Notes: generated from the sequence alone by a model not told the origin. Shown: positions 9,059-18,569, counted from the first letter of the stretch. The stretch: 64,000 nt of DNA from Bacteroidales bacterium (GCA_028704385.1 JAQVLA010000018.1:1-64000), one strand, 5' to 3'. Translations and numbers: made by a program.

Positions 9059-10480
9059 TTATAACTCGCCAAGCCTGAGCGTATTACTATTTCCTTTGCT
9101 CCAGGCAGGTGTGCTAAGCACATGGATAACCCGATCGCCTTTTTGTAGTTGTCCGGCTTCAATGAGCAAGTCATTCAGGTGATTCATCAGTTTATCTGCC
9201 TGATCGAGGCTGCTGTCGAAAAAACCGTAAATTCCCCAGAGCAGGTTCATTTGGCGAAGTACAAATTTGTTACCCGAAAAGGCAAATAATTTTGCTTTGG
9301 GGCGGTGCGAGGCCAGGCGTGTGGCAGAATAACCGGTATGTGTACTCACGATGATGGCACTGGCGTTGGTGCTCTGTGCCATATTGCTGGCGGCAAACAA
9401 AACACTGTCGGAGATAAAGCGGGGATGTGAGGCATCGTTGGGTTTTTCGTGCCGGTAATAAATGGCTTCGTAATCTTCTATCTGATTAATAATTTGCTGC
9501 ATGATGCGTATGGTGTCCACCGGATATTTTCCTACCGAAGTTTCACCGCTAAGCATCAGGGCATCAGCTCCGTCGAGTACTGAGTTGGCCACATCGCTTA
9601 CTTCCGCACGGGTAGGCCTGATCGAACTGATCATCGCTTCCATCATCTGTGTAGCCACAATAACCGGCTTGCCTTTTTTCTGACATAACTGGATGATACG
9701 TTTCTGGATCATGGGGACCTGTTCCATCGGAATTTCTACACCCAGATCACCACGGGCTATCATAATTCCATCAGAAGCATCTACAATGGCTTCGATATTG
9801 CTTAAAGCTTGTGGTTTTTCTATCTTGGCAATAATACCAGGTTTATTGGCTACCCTGCCTGCTTCAATTTTTTCGCGCAGCAAGTGTATATCTTTGGCTG
9901 ATCTTACAAACGACAGGGCAATCCATTGAATATCCTGCTGAAGTAAAAAATCAAGATCTTTCAAATCTTTTTCGGTTAATGAGGGCAGGCTAATACTGGT
10001 ATCGGGCAGATTGACACCTTTGCGTGCTTCAATTTTTGCCGGTGTTTCAGCTTTTAGTAATACCTCATCTATGCCATTGGTTTCGATCACGCGCAAGGCA
10101 ATTTTCCCATCGTCAATCAACACCAGATCACCGGTCTTTACGTCGGACGCAAAGGCATCATACCGAATGCTGATGCGTGAGTTATTTCCGACAACTTCAT
10201 AAGTGACCAATCTGATTTGATCGCCTGCTTCGAGAGCAACAAAATCATTTTCGAGGGCTCCTAATCTTATCTTGGGTCCCTGTAAATCTGCCAGAATAGC
10301 TATATGATTGTTTTGTAATTTATTGATTTGCTCAACAATGTCAATGGTTTTTTGATGATCCTCGTGTGTGCCATGCGAAAAGTTGAGCCGGCAAACATCC
10401 ATCCCTTCAGTAGCCATTTTTGCCAGGGTACTGTAATCAGAGCAAGCAGGGCCTATAGTTGCAACGATCTTTGTCTTCAT
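9059..10480 (-). CDS. pyk: Pyruvate kinase
   Basis: This enzyme converts phosphoenolpyruvate plus ADP to pyruvate plus ATP at the end of glycolysis. The 473-residue sequence has the N-terminal TKIVATIGPACSD and CRLNFSHGTHEDH, the active-site block IIAKIEKPQALSNI, ARGDLGVEIP and VATQMMEAM, and the C-terminal regulatory domain with STHTGYSATRLASHRPKA. Length is typical of bacterial PK without the extra PEP-utiliser domain. It follows the IPExxxVDY-like gene by 14 nt on the same strand, an arrangement I recall from many Bacteroidota genomes. Confidence 0.97.
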   Translation of the reverse strand: MKTKIVATIGPACSDYSTLAKMATEGMDVCRLNFSHGTHEDHQKTIDIVEQINKLQNNHIAILADLQGPKIRLGALENDFVALEAGDQIRLVTYEVVGNNSRISIRYDAFASDVKTGDLVLIDDGKIALRVIETNGIDEVLLKAETPAKIEARKGVNLPDTSISLPSLTEKDLKDLDFLLQQDIQWIALSFVRSAKDIHLLREKIEAGRVANKPGIIAKIEKPQALSNIEAIVDASDGIMIARGDLGVEIPMEQVPMIQKRIIQLCQKKGKPVIVATQMMEAMISSIRPTRAEVSDVANSVLDGADALMLSGETSVGKYPVDTIRIMQQIINQIEDYEAIYYRHEKPNDASHPRFISDSVLFAASNMAQSTNASAIIVSTHTGYSATRLASHRPKAKLFAFSGNKFVLRQMNLLWGIYGFFDSSLDQADKLMNHLNDLLIEAGQLQKGDRVIHVLSTPAWSKGNSNTLRLGEL

Positions 10481-10494
10481 TGATATACAGTGTA

Positions 10495-10980
10495 TTACGA
10501 TTTGGTTTTAGGTAACAGCTGATGATGAGCTTTAATAATATCCATTTCATGAAACTCAATGGTTTCGAGCAGCAGGTCTATTCCTTTGTTTATTTTAGTC
10601 TCGACGATAAATACATGTACAATCTGCGGGATGTTACGAATTGCACGGATGTAATAATCCAAACGTTCCTGATCAAGTGCATTACGAATGATGAGAAGGT
10701 AATCGGTTGAAACGGATAGCTTGATCCATCTTTGGCCTTCACAGCTTAACGAAACCAGATTGAATATGTTGAGATTTTCTCCCTGATCAAAAAAGTAGAA
10801 GGAGTAGCCAGTGTTTGTGTCGTTTGACACAGGATAGATATTTTGATGTTTTACTAAATTGATGGACATCCGGTTGTTGATGTGCCAGGCGAGTTTATAA
10901 TCGGGCAATGTGGTGGAAATTCCTAACAGGATGATATTATCAAATGGCTGGCTTTGCAGGGTTTTTTTTCGGCTAGGCAT
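10495..10980 (-). CDS. IPExxxVDY-like conserved Bacteroidota protein
   Basis: A 161-residue protein with no catalytic motif that I recognise. The opening (IILLGISTTLPDYKLAWHIN) and its location between rnc and pyk match the IPExxxVDY family of Bacteroidota, whose function is unknown; the eponymous C-terminal motif is not well conserved here (RNIPQIVHVFIVE). I place the start at the ATG at 10980 rather than an in-frame ATG at 11025, because a TATTTTTG -7 box sits at 10997-11004, which would put the upstream ATG outside the transcript. The protein is probably cytoplasmic. Confidence 0.7.
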   Translation of the reverse strand: MPSRKKTLQSQPFDNIILLGISTTLPDYKLAWHINNRMSINLVKHQNIYPVSNDTNTGYSFYFFDQGENLNIFNLVSLSCEGQRWIKLSVSTDYLLIIRNALDQERLDYYIRAIRNIPQIVHVFIVETKINKGIDLLLETIEFHEMDIIKAHHQLLPKTKS

Positions 10981-10996
10981 AGTACTTGGTTTTAGA

Positions 10997-11004
10997 CAAA
11001 AATA
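10997..11004 (-). promoter_or_regulatory. TAnnTTTG -7 box for the IPExxxVDY-like gene and pyk
   Basis: The minus strand reads TATTTTTG, with a TTTG about 18 nt upstream. It lies 16 nt before the ATG at 10980, which supports that start and separate transcription of this gene and pyk from rnc. Confidence 0.65.
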
Positions 11005-11088
11005 CACTTTTTGTTTGCTAAACAAAATCCCGTGAAAAGAAGAATACTTAAGAAATAGTATTGATTTATAAAGCAGTTCTTAAACAAA

Positions 11089-11835
11089 TCATTCAGTAAG
11101 CTGATTTATCATACCAGATTCTGACATAAAGTTCCAGGCTTTTTCGGCTGCCAGCTGTTCGGCACCTTTAATGGAAAAATCTTTGGCCGTGGAAATTATT
11201 TTTTCTTTGATGACTACTTCCACAACATACATTTTTTCGTAGCCTTCTCCGGTTTCACCAGTCATTTTAAAATCGAGTTGTTGCTTTTCTTTTTGAGCCC
11301 ATTCGATGAGTTTACTCTTGAAATTGTAATCGTTTTTTTCGAGGTTTTCGAGGTCAATATGCAATTCAACGATTCGTTTGATGATGATTTTTCGTGTGAA
11401 ACGAAATCCTTTGTCCAGATAAAGTGCCCCGATAAAGGCTTCGAATGCATCTCCTCCCAACGATCTGAATTTTGACCGGCCATCGTTTGTGTAGTTCACC
11501 AGTTTTTCCAGTCCAAGTTTTTGTGAGAGCTTATTTAGTGAGGCCCGGCTTACAATGCGCGAACGCATCTCGGTGAGAAATCCCTCGTTTTTATAAGGAA
11601 ACTTTTTAAATAAAAAATCAGCAATAACGGCACTTAAAATGGCATCGCCCAGGTATTCGAGGCGTTCGTTACTAAGTTTGTATCCGTTGAGCGTTTCACT
11701 CGAAACGGATTTATGTTTAAAAGCCAGTTGATACAAAAAAATATTTCCGGGATAAAACCCGAAAATATTTTTTAGTGATTGCGATAGTTCTTTATCTGCA
11801 GAAAAAAGCGACTTAACAGTATCAGTAAGTAACAA
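11089..11835 (-). CDS. rnc: Ribonuclease III
   Basis: RNase III cleaves double-stranded RNA in rRNA and mRNA processing. The signature ERLEYLGDAIL (57-67) with its metal-binding acidic residues, the second acidic region GDAFEAFIGALYLDKG, and a C-terminal dsRNA-binding domain (DYNFKSKLIEWAQK ... AEQLAAEKAWNFM) are all present. There is no ATG that keeps the full N-terminal domain; a TTG at 11835, 10 nt after the fabF stop, is the best start (248 residues). It is part of an acpP-fabF-rnc transcription unit. Confidence 0.95.
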   Translation of the reverse strand: MLLTDTVKSLFSADKELSQSLKNIFGFYPGNIFLYQLAFKHKSVSSETLNGYKLSNERLEYLGDAILSAVIADFLFKKFPYKNEGFLTEMRSRIVSRASLNKLSQKLGLEKLVNYTNDGRSKFRSLGGDAFEAFIGALYLDKGFRFTRKIIIKRIVELHIDLENLEKNDYNFKSKLIEWAQKEKQQLDFKMTGETGEGYEKMYVVEVVIKEKIISTAKDFSIKGAEQLAAEKAWNFMSESGMINQLTE

Positions 11836-11845
11836 AACGCAGTAA

Positions 11846-13099
11846 TTACGGAACGAATTTCTTTAAAACCATAGAGGCATTGTGTCCGCCAAATCCGAAA
11901 GTATTACTAAGAGCGGCTCTGATATCTCTTTCGCGGCCTGTGTGAAAGGTAAAGTCGAGCTTGTTGTCAATTTCCGGATCATCAGTGAAATGATTGATGG
12001 TGGGCGGCACAAAATTATTTTGTACAGCCAGGATAGTGGCAATAGCTTCGATCACACCGGCACCGCCCAAAAGATGGCCAGTCATTGATTTAGTAGAGTT
12101 GATGCTGATATTATAGGCATGTTGGCCAAAAAGACTAACAATGGCTTTAGGTTCAGAGATGTCGCCAAGAGGAGTAGAAGTGCCGTGCGTATTGATATGA
12201 TCAATATCTTCCGGCTTTAGGCCGGCATCTTCGAGGGCTCTTTTCATGCTTAACATGGCACCCAATCCTTCCGGATGGGGTGAAGTCATGTGATTGGCAT
12301 CGCCTGAAAGGCCACCACCAACAAATTCAGCATAAATCTTTGCTCCTCTTTTTTGGGCATGTTCTAATTCTTCGAGCATTATTCCACCACCACCTTCTCC
12401 AATCACAAAGCCGTCGCGGTCTTTGTCAAAAGGTCGTGAAGCAGTAGCCGGATCATCGTTACGTGTAGAGATGGCGTGCATGGCATTGAAACCACCAACG
12501 CCTGATTCATTTACAGAAGCTTCACTGCCACCAGTGACAATGGCTACTGCCTTGCCCAGGCGGATGTAGTTGAAGGCATCAATCAATGCATTGGCTGATG
12601 AGGCACAAGCTGAAACTGTGGCGAAATTTGGCCCCCTATATCCATATTTGATCGAGATATGACCAGCAGTGATATCGGCAATCATCTTGGGGATGAAAAA
12701 CGGATTGAACCGTGGGGTGCCGTCTCCCTTGGCAAAGGATGCTACTTCTTCAAAAAAAGTAGCAAGCCCACCTATGCCCGACGACCAGATTACACCTACT
12801 TCATTGAGGTCGGTGTTTTCTGCATTCATCCCTGAATCAGCAATGGCTTCGTCGGCCGCTATTAACCCAAATTGTGCAAACAAATCGTATTTGCGCACGT
12901 CTTTTCGGTCAAAATAGTTTTTCCAATCGTAGCCCTTTACTTCGCAGGCAAAGTGGGTCTTAAACCTGGAGTGATCAAAGCGGGTAATATCGGCTGCACC
13001 ACTCACCCCTTTCTTTAAACTATCCCAGTATTCCGGAACAATATTACCGATGGGTGTAATGGCACCTAAACCGGTGACTACTACTCGTTTTAGCTCCAT
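11846..13099 (-). CDS. fabF: 3-oxoacyl-ACP synthase II (KAS II)
   Basis: FabF elongates acyl-ACP with malonyl-ACP in type II fatty-acid synthesis. The catalytic triad is visible: Cys165 in VSACASSAN, His in NTHGTSTPLGD and His in KSMTGHLLGGAG. I set the start at the ATG at 13099 (417 residues), which matches the family N-terminus (MELKRVVVTGLGAITPIG) and lies 13 nt after the acpP stop. A longer frame reaching 13210 would overlap acpP and adds no family sequence. It is co-transcribed with acpP and rnc. Confidence 0.97.
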   Translation of the reverse strand: MELKRVVVTGLGAITPIGNIVPEYWDSLKKGVSGAADITRFDHSRFKTHFACEVKGYDWKNYFDRKDVRKYDLFAQFGLIAADEAIADSGMNAENTDLNEVGVIWSSGIGGLATFFEEVASFAKGDGTPRFNPFFIPKMIADITAGHISIKYGYRGPNFATVSACASSANALIDAFNYIRLGKAVAIVTGGSEASVNESGVGGFNAMHAISTRNDDPATASRPFDKDRDGFVIGEGGGGIMLEELEHAQKRGAKIYAEFVGGGLSGDANHMTSPHPEGLGAMLSMKRALEDAGLKPEDIDHINTHGTSTPLGDISEPKAIVSLFGQHAYNISINSTKSMTGHLLGGAGVIEAIATILAVQNNFVPPTINHFTDDPEIDNKLDFTFHTGRERDIRAALSNTFGFGGHNASMVLKKFVP

Positions 13100-13112
13100 A
13101 AAATGAGGTTTT

Positions 13113-13349
13113 TTAGGCTTTGTTTTCTTCGATGTATTTGATAGCGTCGCCCACTGTACCAATTTTTTCTGCCTGATCATCCGGAATAGCCAAATTGAAT
13201 TCTTTTTCAAATTCCATGATCAACTCAACTGTGTCGAGTGAATCGGCACCCAGATCGTTTGTAAAGCTGGCTTCGTTAGTAACTTCTGCTGGCTCAACAC
13301 CCAGCTTATCAACGATAATTGATACAATTTTGTCTTTGATTTCTGACAT
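13113..13349 (-). CDS. acpP: Acyl carrier protein
   Basis: An acidic 78-residue carrier of fatty-acid intermediates. The phosphopantetheine attachment site is Ser37 in [10 protein letters not shown]. The flanking helices (EEASF-like [10 protein letters not shown] and [11 protein letters not shown]) match AcpP closely. It is the first gene of the acpP-fabF-rnc unit, preceded by a consensus -7 box TACCTTTG at 13380-13387. Confidence 0.98.
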   Translation of the reverse strand: MSEIKDKIVSIIVDKLGVEPAEVTNEASFTNDLGADSLDTVELIMEFEKEFNLAIPDDQAEKIGTVGDAIKYIEENKA

Positions 13350-13379
13350 AACTTTATATGTTTTTAGTTAAACAGTCTG

Positions 13380-13387
13380 CAAAGGTA
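13380..13387 (-). promoter_or_regulatory. TAnnTTTG -7 box for acpP-fabF-rnc
   Basis: The minus strand reads TACCTTTG, an exact match to the Bacteroidota primary-sigma -7 element. A TTG lies about 20 nt further upstream within a T-rich stretch. The box is 31 nt ahead of the acpP ATG. Confidence 0.75.
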
Positions 13388-13618
13388 AGAGATAAAATGA
13401 AAAAAAAACAACAAAAAACTTTAGAAAATTGATTTACAGCAGATAAGTTATTCTTCAATTGCCTTTTTTAAGTCGTTTTTAGTCGTAATGACACTATGGA
13501 TCAGGGTTTAATTTTGCGAAATCACACCATTAAGTTCCTGCTTTCCGAAAAAATGTATTTTTACACACCTTCAGAGGTATGGTTTTTTTGTACGAAAAAT
13601 ATTTAATATGCTTTTGTT

Positions 13619-16402
13619 ATGACTTCTAAAAAGCAACCGAAATTATTTCTGCTCGACGCTATGGCTTTGATATACAGAGCCTTTTTTGCATTGAATAAAA
13701 ACCCCCGGATAAATTCTAAAGGCCTGAATACTTCTGCAATTTTAGGCTTTACGAATACGATGTATGAAGTGTTAAAAAAGGAAAACCCTGATTACATTGG
13801 TGTTGCTTTCGATAGCATGGCTCCAACGCAACGCCATATTGAATTTGCCGATTATAAAGCCAACCGCGAAAAAATGCCCGATGACCTGGCCGCTTCCATT
13901 CCTTATATCATGAAGGTGATTGAAGCTTTTCGCATTCCAATCCTGGTCATGGATGGTTATGAAGCGGACGATATTATTGGTACACTTGCAAAACAAGCTG
14001 AGAAGCAGGGCTTTGTAACCTATATGATGACGCCCGACAAGGATTTTGGGCAATTGGTTTCTGATCATATCTATATGTATAAACCCGCCAAGGCAGGCGA
14101 AGAGGCACAGGTTTGGGGACCTAAAGAGGTTTGCGAACGCTATGGGATTTCAAAACCGGAGCAAATGATCGATATCCTTGGCCTTTGGGGTGATGCTTCT
14201 GATAATATTCCAGGTGTTCCGGGTATTGGCGAAAAAACAGCGGCCAAGCTGATCAGTCAGTATGGATCAATGGAAGAGCTGCTTCAGAATACTTCCGATC
14301 TAAAAGGCAAACAAAAAGAAAATCTTGAAAATTTTGCCGATCAGGCCAGGCAATCGCGCCAGTTGGCAACCATAATAACCGATGTGCCCATCGCTTTTGA
14401 AGCAGAAAAACTGAAGCTTGAAAGCCCGGATATGGAAAAGCTTCAGGAGCTGTTTGATGAACTGGAATTCAGAACTTTTGCCAAACGGATGATACAGGAC
14501 GCACAAGCACAGGCTGCTTCGCATTCGCAGGATGATTTGTTCAGTCAATTGAAACCTGAAGAGCTTTCTGAAATGCAGCTTTCCGAAAAGCAAACGATTG
14601 AAACTGTTAATCATAATTATGTTTTGGTGCAATCTGAGCAGGAACTAAAGGCACTAGCTAAAGAACTATCATTACAAAAGAGCTTTTGTTTCGACACCGA
14701 AACAACTGCCGTGGATGCACACAATGCAGAGTTGGTGGGGCTTTCGTTTGCCATCAAACCTCATCATGCCTGGTATATTCCCATGCCACAAAATTATCAC
14801 GATTGCCAGCAGAAGCTGGAACATTTTAGAAGTGTTTTCGAAAGTGAAAAGATTGAAAAAACAGGTCAGAATCTGAAATATGATATTTCGGTTTTGCGGT
14901 GGTACGACATCGAAGTGAAAGGCCCTTTGTTTGATACCATGATAGCGCATTATCTGATCGAACCTGATCAAAGGCACAATATGGATGTGCTGGCCGAAAA
15001 CTATTTGAATTATTCTCCCGTTTCGATAGAAAGCCTGATCGGGAAAAAGGGAAAAAATCAGGGGAGCATGCGTGATGTGCCGATCGAAAAGGTAAAAGAA
15101 TATGCCGCAGAAGATGCTGATATCACCATGCAGCTGAGGCACAAACTGGAACCTGATCTCGAAAGGCTGGGTGTTCGCAGGATTTTTGATGAGATAGAAA
15201 TGCCCCTGGTGCGTGTTTTGGCAGCCATGGAAGCAGAAGGTGTAAAAGTGGATGGAGATAATCTTCAGCAAATCAGCGAGTTGATGGGGAAGGAAATTCT
15301 GGAGCTGGAAAAGTCGATCTACGAATCTGCCGGAATGCGGTTTAACATTGCATCGCCCAAGCAACTTGGCGAAGTGCTTTTTGATCATCTTGGCTTACAA
15401 CAGAAAGCAAAAAAAACAAAAACAGGACAATACTCAACTTCTGAAGATGTTTTGTCGAAAATACAAAAAGCTCATCCTGTTATTCCCATGATCCTGGATT
15501 ATCGGTCGCTTACCAAGCTCAAATCAACCTATATCGATGCGTTGCCAACCCTGATCAATCCACGCGATGGCAGGATTCATACCAGCTATAATCAGGCTGT
15601 TGCAGCTACCGGCAGATTAAGCTCGAATAATCCAAATTTGCAAAACATTCCTATTCGCACCGAAAGGGGTCGTGAAATCAGAAAGGCCTTTGTGCCTCGT
15701 AATAAAGATTTTACTTTGCTGGCTGCTGATTATTCACAGATTGAACTGCGGATCATTGCCCATCTAAGTAAGGATACAGGCATGATGGAGGCCTTCAGAA
15801 ATGGCCTGGACATCCATACCGCGACAGCATCCAGGGTGTATGGTGTAGGATTGGAAGATGTTACAAAAGAAATGCGCAGAAATGCCAAAACGGTTAATTT
15901 CGGGATTATTTATGGCATTTCGGCTTTTGGTTTGTCAGAACGACTCGACATCCCAAGAGGTGAGGCAGCGAGCATTATAAAAAGCTATTTCGATCAGTAT
16001 CCCGGGATAAAAGCCTATATGAATAATCAAATTGAGTTTGCCCGCAAAAACGGTTATGTAGAAACCATGATGGGGCGGCGGCGTTATTTACGCGACATCA
16101 ATGTTTCGAACAGTGTAGTGCGTAGTTTTGCTGAACGAAATGCCATAAATGCCCCCATACAGGGCAGCTCGGCCGATATGATCAAATTAGCCATGATAAG
16201 CATCCAGGAGGAGATCCGGCAGCGAAAGCTTCGATCCAGAATGATACTTCAGGTTCATGATGAATTGGTTTTTGATGCCTTAGTTACAGAACTTGACGTG
16301 TTAAAACCCTTGATTGAGGATGCCATGAAAAATGCCTTACCTTTAGATGTTCCGCTTGAAGTTGAGATGAATACCGGAAACAACTGGCTCGAAGCACACT
16401 AA
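13619..16402 (+). CDS. polA: DNA polymerase I
   Basis: A full three-domain polymerase of 927 residues for Okazaki-fragment processing and repair. The 5'-nuclease domain is at ~1-290 (LFLLDAMALIYRAFFAL, GYEADDIIGTLA, WGDASDNIPGVPGIGEKTA). The 3'-5' exonuclease appears active: DTET near residue 358, GQNLKYDI, and YAAEDAD near 494. The polymerase domain has motif A DYSQIELRIIAHLS (~703), O-helix RRNAKTVNFGIIYG (~751) and motif C VHDELVFD (~879). It is read alone on the plus strand and overlaps the convergent comB stop by 4 nt. Confidence 0.98.
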   Translation: MTSKKQPKLFLLDAMALIYRAFFALNKNPRINSKGLNTSAILGFTNTMYEVLKKENPDYIGVAFDSMAPTQRHIEFADYKANREKMPDDLAASIPYIMKVIEAFRIPILVMDGYEADDIIGTLAKQAEKQGFVTYMMTPDKDFGQLVSDHIYMYKPAKAGEEAQVWGPKEVCERYGISKPEQMIDILGLWGDASDNIPGVPGIGEKTAAKLISQYGSMEELLQNTSDLKGKQKENLENFADQARQSRQLATIITDVPIAFEAEKLKLESPDMEKLQELFDELEFRTFAKRMIQDAQAQAASHSQDDLFSQLKPEELSEMQLSEKQTIETVNHNYVLVQSEQELKALAKELSLQKSFCFDTETTAVDAHNAELVGLSFAIKPHHAWYIPMPQNYHDCQQKLEHFRSVFESEKIEKTGQNLKYDISVLRWYDIEVKGPLFDTMIAHYLIEPDQRHNMDVLAENYLNYSPVSIESLIGKKGKNQGSMRDVPIEKVKEYAAEDADITMQLRHKLEPDLERLGVRRIFDEIEMPLVRVLAAMEAEGVKVDGDNLQQISELMGKEILELEKSIYESAGMRFNIASPKQLGEVLFDHLGLQQKAKKTKTGQYSTSEDVLSKIQKAHPVIPMILDYRSLTKLKSTYIDALPTLINPRDGRIHTSYNQAVAATGRLSSNNPNLQNIPIRTERGREIRKAFVPRNKDFTLLAADYSQIELRIIAHLSKDTGMMEAFRNGLDIHTATASRVYGVGLEDVTKEMRRNAKTVNFGIIYGISAFGLSERLDIPRGEAASIIKSYFDQYPGIKAYMNNQIEFARKNGYVETMMGRRRYLRDINVSNSVVRSFAERNAINAPIQGSSADMIKLAMISIQEEIRQRKLRSRMILQVHDELVFDALVTELDVLKPLIEDAMKNALPLDVPLEVEMNTGNNWLEAH

Positions 16403-17115
16403 AAGTTTTGCATTTTTTCATCTTTAAGCACCGGAACCACATCCAGTTGATCGGGCTGCAGACAATAATCAATATCTTGTTGGTAACCGTTTGCCTGCAG
16501 GTATTTCAAATGGAAACAATTTTGCAACTTATCTGCAATATTACCAGTTTCTGAACCATAAAACTGTAAAACCAAACTGCCCAGATCATCTGTTTTCACC
16601 TGGCAGCGATCGTTGATCAAACTAATCAGCATACCGGCACACAAGGCATCATCAAGCGAAAACTTACCTGCGGTACCTGAGCAAATAATTACAATATTAT
16701 TGGATTTATTAGCTAAATAATTTGCAACAGCAGTAATATTAACAAAACTTGCAGCGATTGTTTCGCCGGCTGTCATACTTTGTTTGAGCGCCCGGGTTCC
16801 GTTAGTGGTCGAAAGAATAATTGTTTGGCCTGCTATATTTTCTCGTTGGTATTCCAGCGGAGAGTTTCCCAGATGAAAACCTTCAATTTTCATAGCATTA
16901 CGTTCGCCGGCCAGCATAGCTTTCCCGGTTGAATATTGGTCAAAAATTTGTCGTGCCTGCTTCTCGGATTCGGCCGGTATAATGGCTTTGGCACCATGAT
17001 ACAAAGCCGTGGCGATTACAGTGGTGGCACGCAATACGTCAATTACAACAGCCGTCTTACCATCCAGATCAAGCAGTTGGCAATCTTTATAGGTGCCGGC
17101 AACTTCTATCTGCAT
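16399..17115 (-). CDS. comB: 2-phosphosulfolactate phosphatase (ComB family)
   Basis: The 238-residue protein matches the ComB fold and motifs: VVIDVLRATTVIATAL, an ERNAMKIEGFHLGNSPLEY stretch, STTNGTRAL and CSGTAGKFSLDDALCAG. ComB removes phosphate from (R)-2-phospho-3-sulfolactate to give sulfolactate, a step in archaeal coenzyme M synthesis. Bacterial homologues are widespread and their product may serve sulfonate metabolism instead. No ComA or ComC homologue lies in the window. It directly follows pfkA (the pfkA stop and comB start are adjacent), so the two are co-transcribed. Confidence 0.9.
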   Translation of the reverse strand: MQIEVAGTYKDCQLLDLDGKTAVVIDVLRATTVIATALYHGAKAIIPAESEKQARQIFDQYSTGKAMLAGERNAMKIEGFHLGNSPLEYQRENIAGQTIILSTTNGTRALKQSMTAGETIAASFVNITAVANYLANKSNNIVIICSGTAGKFSLDDALCAGMLISLINDRCQVKTDDLGSLVLQFYGSETGNIADKLQNCFHLKYLQANGYQQDIDYCLQPDQLDVVPVLKDEKMQNF

Positions 17116-18234
17116 TTATTTTGATTTTTTCTCGGGCATCTGGATACCCAGCGAGATTCCAAGTCCGTTGGCAGTTTTAACAAGAGCATTTTCGAGAGTA
17201 ACGAGATTGGGCTGAGCCACAGCTTCTTTCAAAGGCACCGAAACAAAATAAGGATGGCGATAGGCAACCATTTTTCCGAAGTCTTCTTTAAGAGCCATTT
17301 CAAAGGCTTTTATGCCAAGTTGTGACGCCAGCACACGATCATAGGCAATTGGTATGCCTCCACGCTGCAGATGACCTAAAACGGTCTGACGCATATCCGG
17401 TTCGAAGCCTGCAGTTTTAAGCTGTTTGATCAAGGCACCTGCAATGCCTCCCAGCTTCAGGTTTTCGTAACCTACCTCTTTACTTTCTTCAAAAACCATC
17501 TCGCCGTCTTTGGGTTTGGCACCTTCGGCTACCACAACAACAGCAAATCCTCTTCCGCGATTAAAGCGTGATTCCAGTTTTTGCTTTACAATATTAATGT
17601 CGTAAGGAAATTCAGGGATCAGGCACACTTCGGCTCCGCCGGCAACTGCTGCGTTGAGGGCAATCCAGCCGGCATAGCGTCCCATCACCTCAACCACAAA
17701 AACACGGTTGTGACTGGCAGCTGTTGTCACTAGTTTATCAACGGCTTCTGTTGCAATTTCTACGGCCGTTTGAAAACCAAAAGTTGAATCTGTTGAGGAA
17801 AGATCATTATCAATCGTTTTGGGCACGCCAATGATATTAAGGCCTTTTTCGTATAGGGCCTGTGAGATACGTTGTGATCCGTCGCCACCAATATTGATCA
17901 CAGCATCAATACCCATGTATTGCAGCTTTCGAATCATCTCGTCCGAACGATCAACAGCCGACCAGGATCCGTCTTTGTTTTTTACAGGCCATGCAAATGG
18001 GCCGCCTTTGTTTGTGGTTTCAATAATAGTTCCGCCCTGAAAATGGATTCCTTTCACCACTTCCGGTGTAAGCACTTTCAGTTCTGATGGCTCCCACAGC
18101 ACTCCGTTGAATGCCTGAATGCTTCCTAAAACTTCCCAGTCTTTTTCCTGCGAAGCTCTTTTAACAACCGCTCTGATTACGGCATTCAGTCCAGGGCAGT
18201 CGCCACCTCCTGTTACAATTAATACTCTTTTCAT
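17116..18234 (-). CDS. pfkA: 6-phosphofructokinase, group III-like
   Basis: It phosphorylates fructose 6-phosphate at the glycolytic control step. The 372-residue sequence has GGGDCPGLNAVIRAVV at the N-terminus, GGDGS at 116-120 and the catalytic PKTIDND at 138-144. The donor-determining positions are mixed: Gly119 (as in ATP enzymes) with Lys139 (as in PPi enzymes). Such enzymes may use ATP or PPi, so the donor is not settled by sequence. It also has the substrate block VEVMGRYAGWIA and a long C-terminus versus E. coli PfkA. It is followed immediately by comB. Confidence 0.93.
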   Translation of the reverse strand: MKRVLIVTGGGDCPGLNAVIRAVVKRASQEKDWEVLGSIQAFNGVLWEPSELKVLTPEVVKGIHFQGGTIIETTNKGGPFAWPVKNKDGSWSAVDRSDEMIRKLQYMGIDAVINIGGDGSQRISQALYEKGLNIIGVPKTIDNDLSSTDSTFGFQTAVEIATEAVDKLVTTAASHNRVFVVEVMGRYAGWIALNAAVAGGAEVCLIPEFPYDINIVKQKLESRFNRGRGFAVVVVAEGAKPKDGEMVFEESKEVGYENLKLGGIAGALIKQLKTAGFEPDMRQTVLGHLQRGGIPIAYDRVLASQLGIKAFEMALKEDFGKMVAYRHPYFVSVPLKEAVAQPNLVTLENALVKTANGLGISLGIQMPEKKSK

Positions 18235-18443
18235 AAAGCCTTATTTTATTTGAGGATGGTCAAAGATCCTCCTGTAATATGTTTGTTATTGTTATCTTAA
18301 TCGAATTTCTCTTAAACTGATTTCTGCGACAAAGATAAGCAGATCAATGGGTGGTTGATAAATAGTGACCGTTTTGAACCCAAAAGAGTTTCTGCAATCG
18401 GTTGATAAGGCTTTATTACAAAGCGAAGAGGCTGAAAAATAAT

Positions 18444-18466
18444 AAAGCCCTCGTTGTGAGGGCTTT
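18444..18466 (-). terminator. Intrinsic terminator downstream of tRNA-Phe
   Basis: A perfect 9-bp stem (AAAGCCCTC with GAGGGCTTT) encloses a 5-nt loop. On the minus strand it is followed by an A/T-rich tail with five consecutive T residues. It lies 5 nt past the tRNA 3' end. Confidence 0.8.
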
Positions 18467-18471
18467 AGGTG

Positions 18472-18544
<73 letters not shown>

Positions 18545-18561
18545 AGCGTTTTTTGGAGCGG

Positions 18562-18569
18562 CAAAGATA
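18562..18569 (-). promoter_or_regulatory. TAnnTTTG -7 box for tRNA-Phe
   Basis: The minus strand reads TATCTTTG, with TTTG 17 nt further upstream. It sits 17 nt before the tRNA 5' end. Confidence 0.7.

Noticed and set aside
10981-11025. Longer start for the IPExxxVDY-like protein
   Set aside because: A -7 box at 10997-11004 would lie inside the coding part; the ATG at 10980 fits better.
13100-13210. N-terminal extension of fabF
   Set aside because: It overlaps acpP; the family N-terminus begins at the ATG at 13099.
14672-15388. A 238-codon minus-strand open frame inside polA
   Set aside because: It is antisense to conserved exonuclease and polymerase motifs and its translation has no domain; a codon-usage shadow.
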